This document shows, in pieces, positions 26,012 through 35,320 of a stretch of 64,000 nt of DNA. The notes beneath the pieces are model-generated. The model saw nothing but the letters and a program-made list of their open reading frames with translations, was not told the DNA's origin and made no database searches. Each line of letters opens with the position of its first letter. Position 1 is the stretch's first letter. The DNA lies in assembly GCF_017349355.1 (NCBI RefSeq), contig NZ_JAFMPM010000004.1, positions 1-64,000 of the forward strand. The letters are read 5' to 3'. The DNA comes from Thiothrix fructosivorans (GTDB taxonomy: Bacteria > Pseudomonadota > Gammaproteobacteria > Thiotrichales > Thiotrichaceae). A program made the translations under genes and the position numbers.

Positions 26012-26686
26012 TCAAATTCTCCCATCCCCGAAAAACACTGGCGCAGCATAAGCCGCCGCCTGTAAGTCCTGCATACTGGCCTGCTGCTGACGTTCTTGTC
26101 TAGGGAATGGCTCAGTAACGACTGCCCGAGTGGGTTGTGCCGATTCAGGCTGATAATAGAGTGCCGCATGGTTGGGTGATCCTATTGCCGGTTCACCTGC
26201 CACACCAGTAGCCCCGGATATGCCCGCCGTCCCGGCTGTTCCCCCCAATTGTTCCATGATTTTCCTGACGTAATCCTGCGTTTCCCGGTAAGGCGGGATC
26301 CCGGCATATTTGTCCACTGCCCCTTCCCCGGCATTGTAACCAGCCAGAGCCAATGGCCAGCTCTGGTAGCGGTTGTACAGCCATGCCAGATAAGTTGTCC
26401 CACCCCAGATGTTTTCTGCCGGGTCAAAAGCATTGTATACCCCGAAACGGGCTGCCGTGCCGGGCATAAGCTGCATCAGCCCTTGTGCACCTTTGGGTGA
26501 GACAGCACCGGGGTTACGGGCGGATTCTTGCTGGATGACGGCACGGATGACGGATACGGGCACACCCGTCTGTTGTGCTGCTGCCTGCACGATACCGTCC
26601 AGATGCTGTTCGGCCTGCACGGACAGGCAGCAGGCCAGTACCAGCCATAGCAGACCAATTTGCCGGATCAATCGCTGTACCCGCAT
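26012..26686 (-). CDS. Lytic transglycosylase of the conjugation cluster (VirB1-like)
   Basis: This 224-residue protein has a signal peptide (cleaved near VQAEQ, residue 25) and an SLT domain: VIRAVIQQESARNPGAVSPK (catalytic Glu in QQES), GAQGLMQLMPGTAARFGV, and LALAGYNAGEGAVDKY. It cuts peptidoglycan with anhydro-muropeptide formation to let the secretion channel cross the cell wall. It begins right after the DUF2274-like gene and is the last gene of the trb-type cluster. The C-terminal 70 residues are low in complexity (GTAGTAGISGATG). Confidence 0.87.
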   Translation of the reverse strand: MRVQRLIRQIGLLWLVLACCLSVQAEQHLDGIVQAAAQQTGVPVSVIRAVIQQESARNPGAVSPKGAQGLMQLMPGTAARFGVYNAFDPAENIWGGTTYLAWLYNRYQSWPLALAGYNAGEGAVDKYAGIPPYRETQDYVRKIMEQLGGTAGTAGISGATGVAGEPAIGSPNHAALYYQPESAQPTRAVVTEPFPRQERQQQASMQDLQAAAYAAPVFFGDGRI

Positions 26687-27058
26687 TTAGCCGTGGTGTC
26701 CTGTTTGCCAGTGATGCCCTTCCTGACCATGTTCGTGCCTTGCTTCTGCCAGCATCACCGGCTGGTTTCCTGCCTCTGCGGGTGTTAGCTGGTTGCCATT
26801 GTCAGGTGTACCGGGGTGGCTATCGCCCTGCCCGTCTTGGGGCTGGTGTTTGCGGTGTTTCTTCAGCCAGCTACGGAAATCCCGGTCTTTTTTCAGGGCA
26901 TCATCCAGCAGTTGTTCTACCACCATGTCCAGTTGTAGCCAGGGATAAGTTTCCTTGGCGCAGGTCAGGTAAAGCTCCAGCTCCTGAAAAACGTTTTCGT
27001 TGATGTCTACCCGCAGCTTTTTCTTTTCCGGGGTTGGGGTGAATTTCATGCTGACCAT
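26687..27058 (-). CDS. DUF2274-like protein of trb clusters
   Basis: The start is placed at the ATG at 27058 (MVSMKFTPTPEKKKLRVDIN) because AAGGAG lies 7 bases upstream. This gives 123 residues. The core KKLRVDINENVFQELELYLT then VEQLLDDALKKDRDFRSWLK fits DUF2274, a small RHH-like family typically found just after trbI. The C-terminal His/Gly/Gln-rich tail is poorly conserved. Function is unknown; a role in conjugation control is possible. It lies between trbI and the transglycosylase gene. Confidence 0.65.
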   Translation of the reverse strand: MVSMKFTPTPEKKKLRVDINENVFQELELYLTCAKETYPWLQLDMVVEQLLDDALKKDRDFRSWLKKHRKHQPQDGQGDSHPGTPDNGNQLTPAEAGNQPVMLAEARHEHGQEGHHWQTGHHG

Positions 27059-27071
27059 GCGTGTCTCCTTG

Positions 27072-28370
27072 TCATTGGGTAAATGAGTAAACGGCATCCA
27101 GTGCCGGGTCTGCTGTCTGGGTGTAGGGCTTCAGCACCATGTCCTTATGCACCAGAATATTGACGGGGAAACCTTGACGAATTTCGAGGGTTGGTTGGAT
27201 GTCGAGGTTTTTGCGGGTGATGCGTTGCCCGGTGCGGTTGATCTCGGAGCCGACATTGCTGTAGAAACGCCCTTCAAAATCCCCATTGTCATACTGTGAC
27301 TGGGCCGTGCCTGCGAGCAGTGATGACAGCAGCACGCCACCCGCCAGCTTGCCCCAGTGGTTGTCTGTTTGGTCAGTGAAACCGGATTGCCCACTGGTAT
27401 CCACACCGGGCATCCCTTCTAGGGCGATGGAGGAGCCATCCGGGAAAATCATCCGGTTCCACACCACCCTTACCCGTTCCTGCCCGTAATTGATGCTGTT
27501 TTCGTATTGGCCGAGAATGCGTGTCCCTTGTGGGATCAGCAGGTAACGTCCGCTGACCGTATCAAACACCTGTTCACTGACCTGGGCGATGATCATCCCC
27601 GGCAATTGTGAGTTAATGCCGGTGATCAGGACTGCCGGGATCAGTGTCCCGGCCTTGACCTCATATGGGCTACGCGGTGCTTGTAACGTACCTTGCAGGT
27701 AGGCTTTGTCCTGCCCGAATGCGGTTTGTGGTGGGGCTACCCCATCCCTTTGCATGGCGTAGGCTGTATCTGCTTGCCCATCCGCTACCCCAAGATCAGG
27801 TAAGCCATGATTGCCCGCCGCACCGCCGCTGGCTGGCAGTGCGGCACTTTGCCCGCTTGTCTGGCTGCCCTCAAAAAACAGGTTGGCCGTGAGTGCCTTG
27901 TTGTGTGCTTCCCTTGCCAGTTGTTCACGCCGTAGCCGTTCCAGTTCTTCCGGTGAAGGCTGTTTGGGTGCAGGTGCTGGAGTAAAAGCCGGTGTGACTG
28001 GTTTTTGCAGCATCAGGCCGCCAGCATCCCCCGGCAAAGGTTTTCCCAGCACGGGTATGTCGGGTTTGGGCGGTTCCGGGTAGTCCAATTGTCCGTAATC
28101 ATTGGCGGCCCCGCGTAACGCATCCGGCATAAATTGCTTGATGGCGTTTGAGTCAATGCGTGTTTGCTGATTATCAGCAGTACTCACCGTTTTGGGCTTC
28201 AAGGCGAAATAAATCGTAGCAACCAACAGCAAGCCAACACCTGCCACCAATAGGATGATGGGGCCTTTTTTCAACTGGCGTGCGCGTGACCTTTCCAACG
28301 ATAGGCGTGGGTCATCAGGGTTGAGTTTGCCATCGGAGGCTTGTCCGCCGTGGTATTGCGTATTTGTCAT
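27072..28370 (-). CDS. trbI: Conjugal transfer protein TrbI/VirB10
   Basis: This 432-residue protein has a short cytoplasmic head, one membrane segment (GPIILLVAGVGLLLVATIYF, about residues 36-55), a Pro-rich periplasmic linker (KPDIPVLGKPLP, PAFTPAPAPKQPSPEE), and the VirB10 C-terminal barrel from about 225 (YEVKAGTLIPAVLITGINSQ, then LLIPQGTRILGQYE). It spans both membranes as the scaffold of the secretion channel. Upstream neighbour trbG ends 9 bp before its start. Confidence 0.92.
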   Translation of the reverse strand: MTNTQYHGGQASDGKLNPDDPRLSLERSRARQLKKGPIILLVAGVGLLLVATIYFALKPKTVSTADNQQTRIDSNAIKQFMPDALRGAANDYGQLDYPEPPKPDIPVLGKPLPGDAGGLMLQKPVTPAFTPAPAPKQPSPEELERLRREQLAREAHNKALTANLFFEGSQTSGQSAALPASGGAAGNHGLPDLGVADGQADTAYAMQRDGVAPPQTAFGQDKAYLQGTLQAPRSPYEVKAGTLIPAVLITGINSQLPGMIIAQVSEQVFDTVSGRYLLIPQGTRILGQYENSINYGQERVRVVWNRMIFPDGSSIALEGMPGVDTSGQSGFTDQTDNHWGKLAGGVLLSSLLAGTAQSQYDNGDFEGRFYSNVGSEINRTGQRITRKNLDIQPTLEIRQGFPVNILVHKDMVLKPYTQTADPALDAVYSFTQ

Positions 28371-28379
28371 ACTCTGTTC

Positions 28380-29414
28380 CTACCCTACCCTGGAAATCCT
28401 GACCACATCGGCGGCATCACTACCTACCCGCAATTCTGCGGTAGCGAACAGCCGGTCGACAATGTAATGCCCATTCCTGACTCGGTAGTTGACCATTTGT
28501 GCCTGCCCATTCCGCGCCGTCACAAACAGTGCTGGGGCTTCACCTTGCTGAAATCCGACCGGGAAGCGGATAAAGACACGCCGCCCGTCATCAAATACCC
28601 GTGTGGGCGTCCAACGGGGGCTGCCTTGGCGTGATTCCACCCGATAGGCAAAGTTGAGGTTGTCGAGGTCAACGCTGGAGGGAGTTGGTTGCCGTAAGGT
28701 TTGCGCCCTGAGCCTGTCCAATGATGCCCGCTGAACCCGTTGTGGGTAATGCCAACTGACCGCTGCCATATAGGTTTCTTTGTGGCTGGTCAGTTCCAGC
28801 ATGTAAGTACGGCGGTTGGTGTTAATGACCAGCGTGGTGGCAAGACCCGATGCTACTGGCTTGATCAGCACATGCTGCTGTGGCAGGCCATCCTCCACCG
28901 ACTGGTTGACCCCCAGCACCCAGCGCACGGTGTCGCCAGCCGCTGGTTTGCCAATGATCGCCTCCCCCGGTTCAAGCTGGATGTCGGTCAGGCGCAAGGG
29001 GGCAGTATGGATCTGGTACAAAGCCCCGCTGGTGTAGCCATAGTTCATGATGGCATTGGTATAGCTGGCCTCATCTGGGGATTGACGCGCACTTTGGTTA
29101 GCATACTCAATGGCTTGCAGGGGGCCGCTGGTGTGTTTGGCCTTGCGCTTTGCCTTGGGTTTGGTGACGGGTTCCGGTGGTGGTTCTGGTGTCCAGCCGG
29201 TGGTAGCAGGCTCGTGGGTATACGTGGTTTGCTCCGGTTCGGCTGCTGCTGCCATTGCCGCCTGCATTTCCGGCAAAGGCAGGCCGTTGCCATAGCGGAA
29301 ACTCCCCGAACGGGAAAACTCCCTGTTGCTGGATGACGGCTGGGTATCCAGCATGGCACATCCGTGCATCAGGGCGGAGGCGGTAACGATCAGGGTCAGC
29401 TTTGTTGTATCCAT
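28380..29414 (-). CDS. trbG: Conjugal transfer protein TrbG/VirB9
   Basis: The ATG at 29414 (MDTTKLTLIVTASALMHGCA) places a lipobox-like LMHGC at the signal-peptide end, so it is probably an outer-membrane-associated lipoprotein. An ATG ten codons upstream would bury the signal. The VirB9 domain is clear from about residue 160 (YQIHTAPLRLTDIQLEPGEA) to the end (NFAYRV, VFDDGRRVFIRFP). It forms the outer-membrane core with TrbI. A long Pro/Lys linker fills residues 60-120. Confidence 0.9.
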   Translation of the reverse strand: MDTTKLTLIVTASALMHGCAMLDTQPSSSNREFSRSGSFRYGNGLPLPEMQAAMAAAAEPEQTTYTHEPATTGWTPEPPPEPVTKPKAKRKAKHTSGPLQAIEYANQSARQSPDEASYTNAIMNYGYTSGALYQIHTAPLRLTDIQLEPGEAIIGKPAAGDTVRWVLGVNQSVEDGLPQQHVLIKPVASGLATTLVINTNRRTYMLELTSHKETYMAAVSWHYPQRVQRASLDRLRAQTLRQPTPSSVDLDNLNFAYRVESRQGSPRWTPTRVFDDGRRVFIRFPVGFQQGEAPALFVTARNGQAQMVNYRVRNGHYIVDRLFATAELRVGSDAADVVRISRVG

Positions 29415-29468
29415 AAAGTGTCTGCTTCCAAACTGGAAAATCAAAGGGGTGACTGGCGATGAGGCAAC

Positions 29469-30161
29469 CTACTCCGCCTGTGTCCAGCTAAACGAATCAA
29501 TGTACATCCCGATGGGGTTCACCTTGAGTTGCGTATCGGTTGTCGGCTCCTGAAAGGTCAGGTTGAATATACCCTTCCATTTGTGTGTGCCATTATTGCC
29601 GCCACGGGTATTCCAATAGGTTTCCTCCCATTCCGCACTCCAAGTGTTGTCAGAAATCGGGATCAGGGTCAGGTTGTTCAGGGTGATGCGTTCTTCTTTC
29701 ATACGGTCGGTCGGCACGTACTTGCGGGCGTAATCACTCAGCATGTTGGCGGCAGCCGGTGTCACCAGCGCATAGGCATCTTCCCACTGGTGCTTGACCA
29801 CGATGGGGTCAGCCGGAAGGGAACGCACCGCTTCAATGAAGCGGGTCAGATGGTATTTGCGTGAGGCTTCGTTGACCTTGTATTGCACCCCAGAGGTTCC
29901 AGCTTCCCCTTCGTAGGTAGCGTGTCCCAGCTTGTCCACCTCGATCACATGGATGGCTTTCTTGGGCAAGGTGCCGAGATATACCATCCCCAGCATGGAT
30001 AGCATTAGCAAACCCAGCAGGAAAAACGACAGGTAGCGCCAGTTCAGTGCCTGCATCCGCGCACTGCCATAGCGGTCATCCCATTCCATCCGGGCTTTCA
30101 GGTAGCGGTCGGTTTCCTGCTTCTCCCGCTCAAGGTCATGCTGCAAGTTGTGTGTAGTCAT
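29469..30161 (-). CDS. trbF: Conjugal transfer protein TrbF/VirB8
   Basis: This 230-residue protein has a cytoplasmic head (KARMEWDDRYGSARMQALNW), one membrane helix at about 42-62, and the VirB8 periplasmic domain (HVIEVDKLGHATYEGEA, then SWTQAE at the end). It nucleates assembly of the inner-membrane complex. It sits between trbL and trbG in the usual order. Confidence 0.9.
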   Translation of the reverse strand: MTTHNLQHDLEREKQETDRYLKARMEWDDRYGSARMQALNWRYLSFFLLGLLMLSMLGMVYLGTLPKKAIHVIEVDKLGHATYEGEAGTSGVQYKVNEASRKYHLTRFIEAVRSLPADPIVVKHQWEDAYALVTPAAANMLSDYARKYVPTDRMKEERITLNNLTLIPISDNTWSAEWEETYWNTRGGNNGTHKWKGIFNLTFQEPTTDTQLKVNPIGMYIDSFSWTQAE

Positions 30162-30226
30162 GGTGTTCCCTGTTTCAAAGTGTGTCCCATCATCCTGGCT
30201 TTAAATACCTTCTTTTCCTGCCAGCC

Positions 30227-31441
30227 CTACAGGCTGGCTTGCATCCCGCCGCTGGGGTGCGCCTCATGCGGGACACGGTGTCCTGCGCTCAGCAATTTAC
30301 CCGCCCAGCCCGGACGGGTGGAGTTACCCGCCGCCAGCGGTGCGCCCGTCATGGCGCTGTAACTTTCCGCTTTGCCCTGTTGCCAAGCACCCCGTGTTCC
30401 TTGAGTCATGCGTTGGATGCTACTTCTGACCAAACTCTCCCTGGCTCCTGCCACACCACCCAGTACTTTTTGCCCGGTACTACCGTGGGTAAAGGCGCTG
30501 CCACGCTGGTAGCCTGCGGTGGCATTCCCGGCAAGGCGGGTAGTCGCTCCAGCCGCCGCACGGGTAGCGCCCAGTGCTGTGCCGATGGCAGCACTTCCCG
30601 CCGTCGTGCCAGCCAGCGTATTTTGGGTGGCAGTGCCTGCTGACAGGGAGGGTGATCCCGATACCAGCCCGGCAGCCACGCCGGGGGCATTCCAGGCCAG
30701 CAGGGCGATGGCCCAGGCAATCACCATCACCGAGAAGATTTCATTCCACTCCACATTCCCGTCCACCACGGTGAAGGTCAGCGAACCCGTCAAGGTCGGT
30801 TCTGTTACGGAGAGGATGAAAGCCAGTACCATCAGGCGCACCCCGTAGTTCACCACCCCGCCAAGGGTTTTCTCAGCGATGAACTTGGTGTGCTTGTTGA
30901 TGCCAAACGGTAGCAGGATGGCTGACAGCCCCATGAACAGGTAGAACTCCAGTACGGTCAGGAAGACCTGGATGGCAACCACGGCAAAGGCAATCAGGAT
31001 GATGAAAGCCGAGATCCACAGGATGATCACCTGCCCGACCTGATCCCAGTCATCCATACTGTCAATCATGGTCATGATGGGGGTGATGGCATTGACCCCG
31101 GCAGTGAATATCCGGCTGGGGTCAAGGATGATGGCATGACCGCCAGCCGCACCCCCTGCCCCGCTAATCCCGGCATCCACCATTGAGTAAACGAACACCG
31201 GAGCTAGTGCGGCGAAGTTCGTTACCAACCATAACCAGAACATCATGAACAACAGTTTCTTGATGACATCCATGGTTTGGGCATTGCCACCCAATGCCCA
31301 CCACAGGGCTACCAGCACTAGCTCAATACCTGCCAGTACCCACAGCAAAGCTTGCCCCCCGTTTGCCCAGATCAGCCCATAGGCTGCACTGAATACGGTA
31401 AGGAAATGGTTAAGCGAGTTGGTCAGGATCGCGGTATCCAT
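30227..31441 (-). CDS. trbL: Conjugal transfer protein TrbL/VirB6
   Basis: This 404-residue polytopic inner-membrane protein has at least six hydrophobic segments in residues 20-255. A long Ala/Gly/Thr-rich soluble tail follows (residues 265-404), as in TrbL. It forms part of the inner-membrane pore. The tail varies between plasmids. It lies between trbJ and trbF; gaps are 12 and 65 bp. Confidence 0.88.
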   Translation of the reverse strand: MDTAILTNSLNHFLTVFSAAYGLIWANGGQALLWVLAGIELVLVALWWALGGNAQTMDVIKKLLFMMFWLWLVTNFAALAPVFVYSMVDAGISGAGGAAGGHAIILDPSRIFTAGVNAITPIMTMIDSMDDWDQVGQVIILWISAFIILIAFAVVAIQVFLTVLEFYLFMGLSAILLPFGINKHTKFIAEKTLGGVVNYGVRLMVLAFILSVTEPTLTGSLTFTVVDGNVEWNEIFSVMVIAWAIALLAWNAPGVAAGLVSGSPSLSAGTATQNTLAGTTAGSAAIGTALGATRAAAGATTRLAGNATAGYQRGSAFTHGSTGQKVLGGVAGARESLVRSSIQRMTQGTRGAWQQGKAESYSAMTGAPLAAGNSTRPGWAGKLLSAGHRVPHEAHPSGGMQASL

Positions 31442-31453
31442 GCAGCACCCCGG

Positions 31454-32188
31454 TTACGGCAAGTGGGTCAGCGGGGCAGTGTCATACTCTGCCTTGCCGA
31501 GGTTTTGCAGCATTTTGGTCTTGCGGGCGCGAGCCGCTTCACGGGATTTCTCCTGCTGGGCGGCTTGGGTCGCCTGCAAGCGCCCATTGGCTGCCAGCAA
31601 TTGCAGTGAGTCATTCATCTGTTGTGCCAGTACCCCCATGCTCTGGTTCATAAGCTGGAGCTGGCGAACTTCCCCGTCAGCCGTCTGGCTTTCGGCCAGT
31701 AGGGCATTGACGTTGGTGACGTTGAGGGCGGCCCGTTGCACGATACCCTGCGCGGTCATGGCCTCAAGGGTGGCGTTGTCGATTTCGGTACTCCACTCAT
31801 CCAGCTTGCTGCCAAAGTTGCTGAAGTCGTAGTTATCCCAACTGGCTTGATCCGGGAACAACCCATTGAACTCATTCTGGATATTCCCGACCGATTGGGA
31901 AACCTGCGTCAGCGTCCCCAGCGTATTCTGCATCTCCTGCAATTGCCCGTTGAGGCCGCCTGCCACACTGGCGTACTGGCTGCCACCGATGGTTTGCAGG
32001 GTCTGTGCCATCTGGTTGATCTGCTGGATCTGATTCTGGATCTGGGTGACGGCATGGGTCACTTGCAACAGGCTTTGGGTCAGGTTGCTGTAATCAATCA
32101 CCGGCATGGCTGCCCTGCCTTGGGTGTTGACCAATACCAGCAGCACTACTGCCAGCATCAGCGCCTTCAGGTTGAACGTCCTGTTCAT
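31454..32188 (-). CDS. trbJ: Conjugal transfer protein TrbJ/VirB5
   Basis: This 244-residue protein has a signal peptide (cleaved near GRAAMP, residue 27). A helical Gln-rich body follows (VTQIQNQIQQINQMAQTLQT, then QLQEMQNTLGTLTQVSQSVG). VirB5-like proteins sit at the pilus tip. It starts 4 bp inside the end of trbE (ATGA), so the two are translated together. Confidence 0.87.
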   Translation of the reverse strand: MNRTFNLKALMLAVVLLVLVNTQGRAAMPVIDYSNLTQSLLQVTHAVTQIQNQIQQINQMAQTLQTIGGSQYASVAGGLNGQLQEMQNTLGTLTQVSQSVGNIQNEFNGLFPDQASWDNYDFSNFGSKLDEWSTEIDNATLEAMTAQGIVQRAALNVTNVNALLAESQTADGEVRQLQLMNQSMGVLAQQMNDSLQLLAANGRLQATQAAQQEKSREAARARKTKMLQNLGKAEYDTAPLTHLP

Positions 32189-34719
32189 GCAGCTTTCCTC
32201 CGTGGTGGTTCGAGCAGCTCCACTGCCCAGTCCAGATGGTTGTACTTAAGGATGGCGGCAGCCCAGCGGCTGGCGGGCAACTTCTTTTCGATGGTATCGA
32301 GGAACACTTGCTGTTTGGGGTTGGAGAACCCGGCAAATGCCAGGGCAACCGGCCCCATATCGAGGGTAAACAAGCGCCTGCCCTTGATGCTGCGGTAGTA
32401 GTAATCCCGTTTCTGTTGGGCATTGGCAATAATGTGCAGTTCGGCATCGGTCAGGCCGAAGGTTTTGTAGTACTTCGCCACCTCTGGCACGGTGGCTTCC
32501 GCGTCAGGCAGGAAAATCCGGGTCGGGCAGGCGCTGATAATGGTGGGGCTGATGCTGGATTCGGCTGCATCCGCCGGTTCCTGGGTGGCAAACACCACAT
32601 ACACATTGCGTTTGCGCAGGGTTTTTAACCAGCTTTGCAGGCGGCTGGCAAAAATACCGTGGCGCAGGAACAGCCAGCACTCATCCAGCACCAGCAGGGT
32701 TGGGCGGCCGTCAAAGCGTTTTTCGATACGGTGGAACAGGTACGACAAGGTGGGGATGACAACTTGTTCCCCCATCTCCATCACATGGGCCATCTCAAAC
32801 ATCAGCCAGAAGCTGCTTTTGAGTTCGTCCTGGTCAGCATCAAAGAGCTGCCCGTAGGCTCCTGCCAAGGTGTACAAGTGCAGGGCATCGCGAATATCGG
32901 CATTCTGACAGAGTGCGTGCAAGCCAGTCAGGGTACGTTGTTGGGGTGGTGCATCTGCCAGTGAACGTAACGCGCCTTCCACTTCTTGGGTAATGGCTGG
33001 GGTCAGGCGCAGGTTCTGGAGTTCCAGCATGTCGCACACATAACGCAATGCCCAGTTGCGTTCCCCGTCCCGGTCAATCTGTGCCAGCGGCTGGAAGGCC
33101 ACGGCAGCGTCCTCATTGCCTGGTTCATAATAGCGTCCACCGGCTGCCATGGTGGCGGCGCGTGCCGAACGGTCTTTATCGAAAATGATCACTTGGGCAT
33201 TCGGATACTTCAGCCATTGCAGTTCCAGCATCGCCAGCAAGGTGGACTTACCGGAGCCGGTCGGGCCGATGATGATGGTATGCCCCACATCGCCAACATT
33301 GAGGTTCAAGCGGAACGGGGTCGAGCCAGTGGTGCTGCACACCATGTGCGGGTTGCCTTCACCGCAGGCCGCCAGCAGGTGTGGGTTGGACACATCCCCA
33401 GCCCAGATCGAGGACACCGGCATCATGTGGGCAAGGTTGATGGTGTTGACCAGCGGGCGGCGCACATTGGCACGGATTTCACCCGGCAGGCTGCCTTTCC
33501 ATGCCTCAAACGCATACATGCGTTCATCCTTGACCACAAAGCCGCTGGCATTGAGGATTTTCTTCACCTCATGCAGCTTGTTCATGGCTTGTGGCAGGTT
33601 CTTGTCCCACACCGTCACGGTGGTGGTGTATTGCCCGTAGGCCACCAGATCCATCCCCAGTTCCTGGGATGCGGCATCGGCATCATCAGCCTTGTTCTGG
33701 GCATCGGTGTTCAACAGGCGGCTGGGTTCACCCGCAGCGGTTTCCTTGAGCATGATCCAGATGTTTTTTACCTTGCCTGTCCAGTAGCGGCGCTGGCGCA
33801 GGATGGTGGACATCGCCTCGCCCTTGTCGAGGCAGATAAAGCGGTTGACCCAGCGGTATTCGATATTCAGGTAATTGAGCTTGTCGAGGACGCCGGGTGT
33901 GGTGGTGTGCGGGAAGCCCGTCACTGACAGGGTGGGCATGTAGTAATCGCCAACCATCGCCACTTCCCCCGCCATGAACGGCTGGTCAGGGATATAGGCA
34001 TCCAGGTACATGGGCAGGTCAGGGGCGGCTACCGGATGGGCCTGGGCTGAAAGGGTGGAATGCAGGTAAGACAGCAGTTGCCCGTCATCCAGTACCCCGA
34101 CACTGGGGAACACCGTGTCGAGGATGGTGGTGATTTCGGTGGTGGCACGGATGAAATAATCCAGATCCCGCGCAAACCCATCTTCCAGTTTGGCGTTCTT
34201 GGGGTTTTCGTAGAACAGGTCTACCAGCTTCTTTTCCAGCGGTTGGGGACGTTCCCACACGAAACTCAGGTAGTAGGATGACTCGAAATGTTCTGCCTTT
34301 TCCTCAAAGTTGCCCTGACGTTCGCGGTCAACCAGCCAGGCAACCGCCACCGGCCAGCGTGATTGCGGGTAAACGTCCTGCTGGAAGCGTTGGGCTTCAA
34401 TGAAGTATGTCCAGCCAGTGCCGAGGCGCTTGAGGGCATTGTTGACCTTGGCGGTCACCACCATCATTTCCTCATCGGAGGAGGCTGCCAAATCCGGGCC
34501 ACGGAAGGCAATGGTGCGCAACAGGGTGCGGTTCTTGTTGAGGATAATGCCGGGGGCTACCAGCGCACCCCATTGCAGGTGGTCGGATAGTGCCTCACGT
34601 CGCTCAAGTTTGCGTTCACTCATGCCTTGGCGGGCAACGGTGAATAGGCCAAACCCCAACAGCAGGAAGAAGGTCAGCAGGATGGCAACCAGCAAATAAT
34701 CACTGTGCAGGAAGGTCAT
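32185..34719 (-). CDS. trbE: Conjugal transfer ATPase TrbE/VirB4
   Basis: This 844-residue protein has an N-terminal membrane segment (DYLLVAILLTFFLLLGFGLF). The ATPase domain has Walker A IIIGPTGSGKSTLLAM near residue 488 and Walker B TLLVLDECW near 680, followed by QEPADAAES. VirB4 powers pilus assembly and substrate movement. It is coupled at both ends: its start overlaps trbD and its stop overlaps trbJ, each by 4 bp. Confidence 0.94.
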   Translation of the reverse strand: MTFLHSDYLLVAILLTFFLLLGFGLFTVARQGMSERKLERREALSDHLQWGALVAPGIILNKNRTLLRTIAFRGPDLAASSDEEMMVVTAKVNNALKRLGTGWTYFIEAQRFQQDVYPQSRWPVAVAWLVDRERQGNFEEKAEHFESSYYLSFVWERPQPLEKKLVDLFYENPKNAKLEDGFARDLDYFIRATTEITTILDTVFPSVGVLDDGQLLSYLHSTLSAQAHPVAAPDLPMYLDAYIPDQPFMAGEVAMVGDYYMPTLSVTGFPHTTTPGVLDKLNYLNIEYRWVNRFICLDKGEAMSTILRQRRYWTGKVKNIWIMLKETAAGEPSRLLNTDAQNKADDADAASQELGMDLVAYGQYTTTVTVWDKNLPQAMNKLHEVKKILNASGFVVKDERMYAFEAWKGSLPGEIRANVRRPLVNTINLAHMMPVSSIWAGDVSNPHLLAACGEGNPHMVCSTTGSTPFRLNLNVGDVGHTIIIGPTGSGKSTLLAMLELQWLKYPNAQVIIFDKDRSARAATMAAGGRYYEPGNEDAAVAFQPLAQIDRDGERNWALRYVCDMLELQNLRLTPAITQEVEGALRSLADAPPQQRTLTGLHALCQNADIRDALHLYTLAGAYGQLFDADQDELKSSFWLMFEMAHVMEMGEQVVIPTLSYLFHRIEKRFDGRPTLLVLDECWLFLRHGIFASRLQSWLKTLRKRNVYVVFATQEPADAAESSISPTIISACPTRIFLPDAEATVPEVAKYYKTFGLTDAELHIIANAQQKRDYYYRSIKGRRLFTLDMGPVALAFAGFSNPKQQVFLDTIEKKLPASRWAAAILKYNHLDWAVELLEPPRRKAA

Positions 34720-34988
34720 GGCAGCTTGTCCTTGGTGTGGCGCAGGCCAGCACGGACAACTGCCATGAAATGCGGGTCAAACCGGGTCAGGCGAGCAAGC
34801 CCCCAATGTCCCAGCATGGCTACCGGAAGGATCCATAACTGGTGCATCCCAATGGTCAGGGCAGCCACGATTGTCCAGTAAATGAACCCTACCGTGCGAG
34901 GCAGGCCAGCCACCAAGACCGGCTCCACCAGTGACAGGTGGACAGGGGCTTCATAGCCTTCGGGGTGGTTGGCCTGCCGTTGGCTCAT
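34716..34988 (-). CDS. trbD: Conjugal transfer protein TrbD/VirB3
   Basis: This 90-residue protein has two close hydrophobic segments (VGFIYWTIVAALTIG, LWILPVAMLGHWGLARLT) and the preceding VHLSLVEPVLVAGLPR typical of VirB3. It is an inner-membrane partner of VirB4, coupled by 4-bp overlaps to trbC and trbE. Confidence 0.87.
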   Translation of the reverse strand: MSQRQANHPEGYEAPVHLSLVEPVLVAGLPRTVGFIYWTIVAALTIGMHQLWILPVAMLGHWGLARLTRFDPHFMAVVRAGLRHTKDKLP

Positions 34989-35320
34989 ACGCTTGCACCA
35001 CCGCCAAAGCCGAGGAAGGTCAAACCCCAGGTGGTTGCGGCAAACGCAATGGACAGGCCGAATACGACCCAGAGGGCTTTACGCATGATGCCACCACCTT
35101 CGGAGAAGGCCAAACCAAGGCCGACGAACACAATGGCTATCGTACCGAGTACCTGTGCTACAGGCCCAGTCAGGGAAGCCAGCAGGTTCTGGAGCGGGGT
35201 TTCCCACGGCAAACCGCCGCCACCGCCACCGGCTGCGGATGCATCAGCACCCGCCAGCATCAACAAGGCAAATAACAGGGGGGATTTTAGGCGGGACAAA
35301 TGACGGGCATAGTGCGGCAC
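34985..35320 (-). CDS. trbC: Conjugal transfer pilin TrbC/VirB2
   Basis: The start is most likely the GTG at 35320 (VPHYARHLSRLKS), which has AAGGAG 9 bases upstream; an in-frame ATG at 35350 would encode that RBS. The protein is about 111 residues. A signal peptide ends near ADASA, then comes a Gly-run, PWETPLQNLLASLTGPVAQV, and two hydrophobic segments. This is the pilus subunit. It is the first gene of the cluster: no trbB (VirB11 ATPase) lies upstream, where it is normally found. Confidence 0.85.
   Translation of the reverse strand: MPHYARHLSRLKSPLLFALLMLAGADASAAGGGGGGLPWETPLQNLLASLTGPVAQVLGTIAIVFVGLGLAFSEGGGIMRKALWVVFGLSIAFAATTWGLTFLGFGGGASV

Noticed and set aside
32986-33927. A 313-codon open frame on the plus strand within trbE
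   Set aside because: It lies opposite a clear VirB4 gene and its translation has no recognisable motifs.
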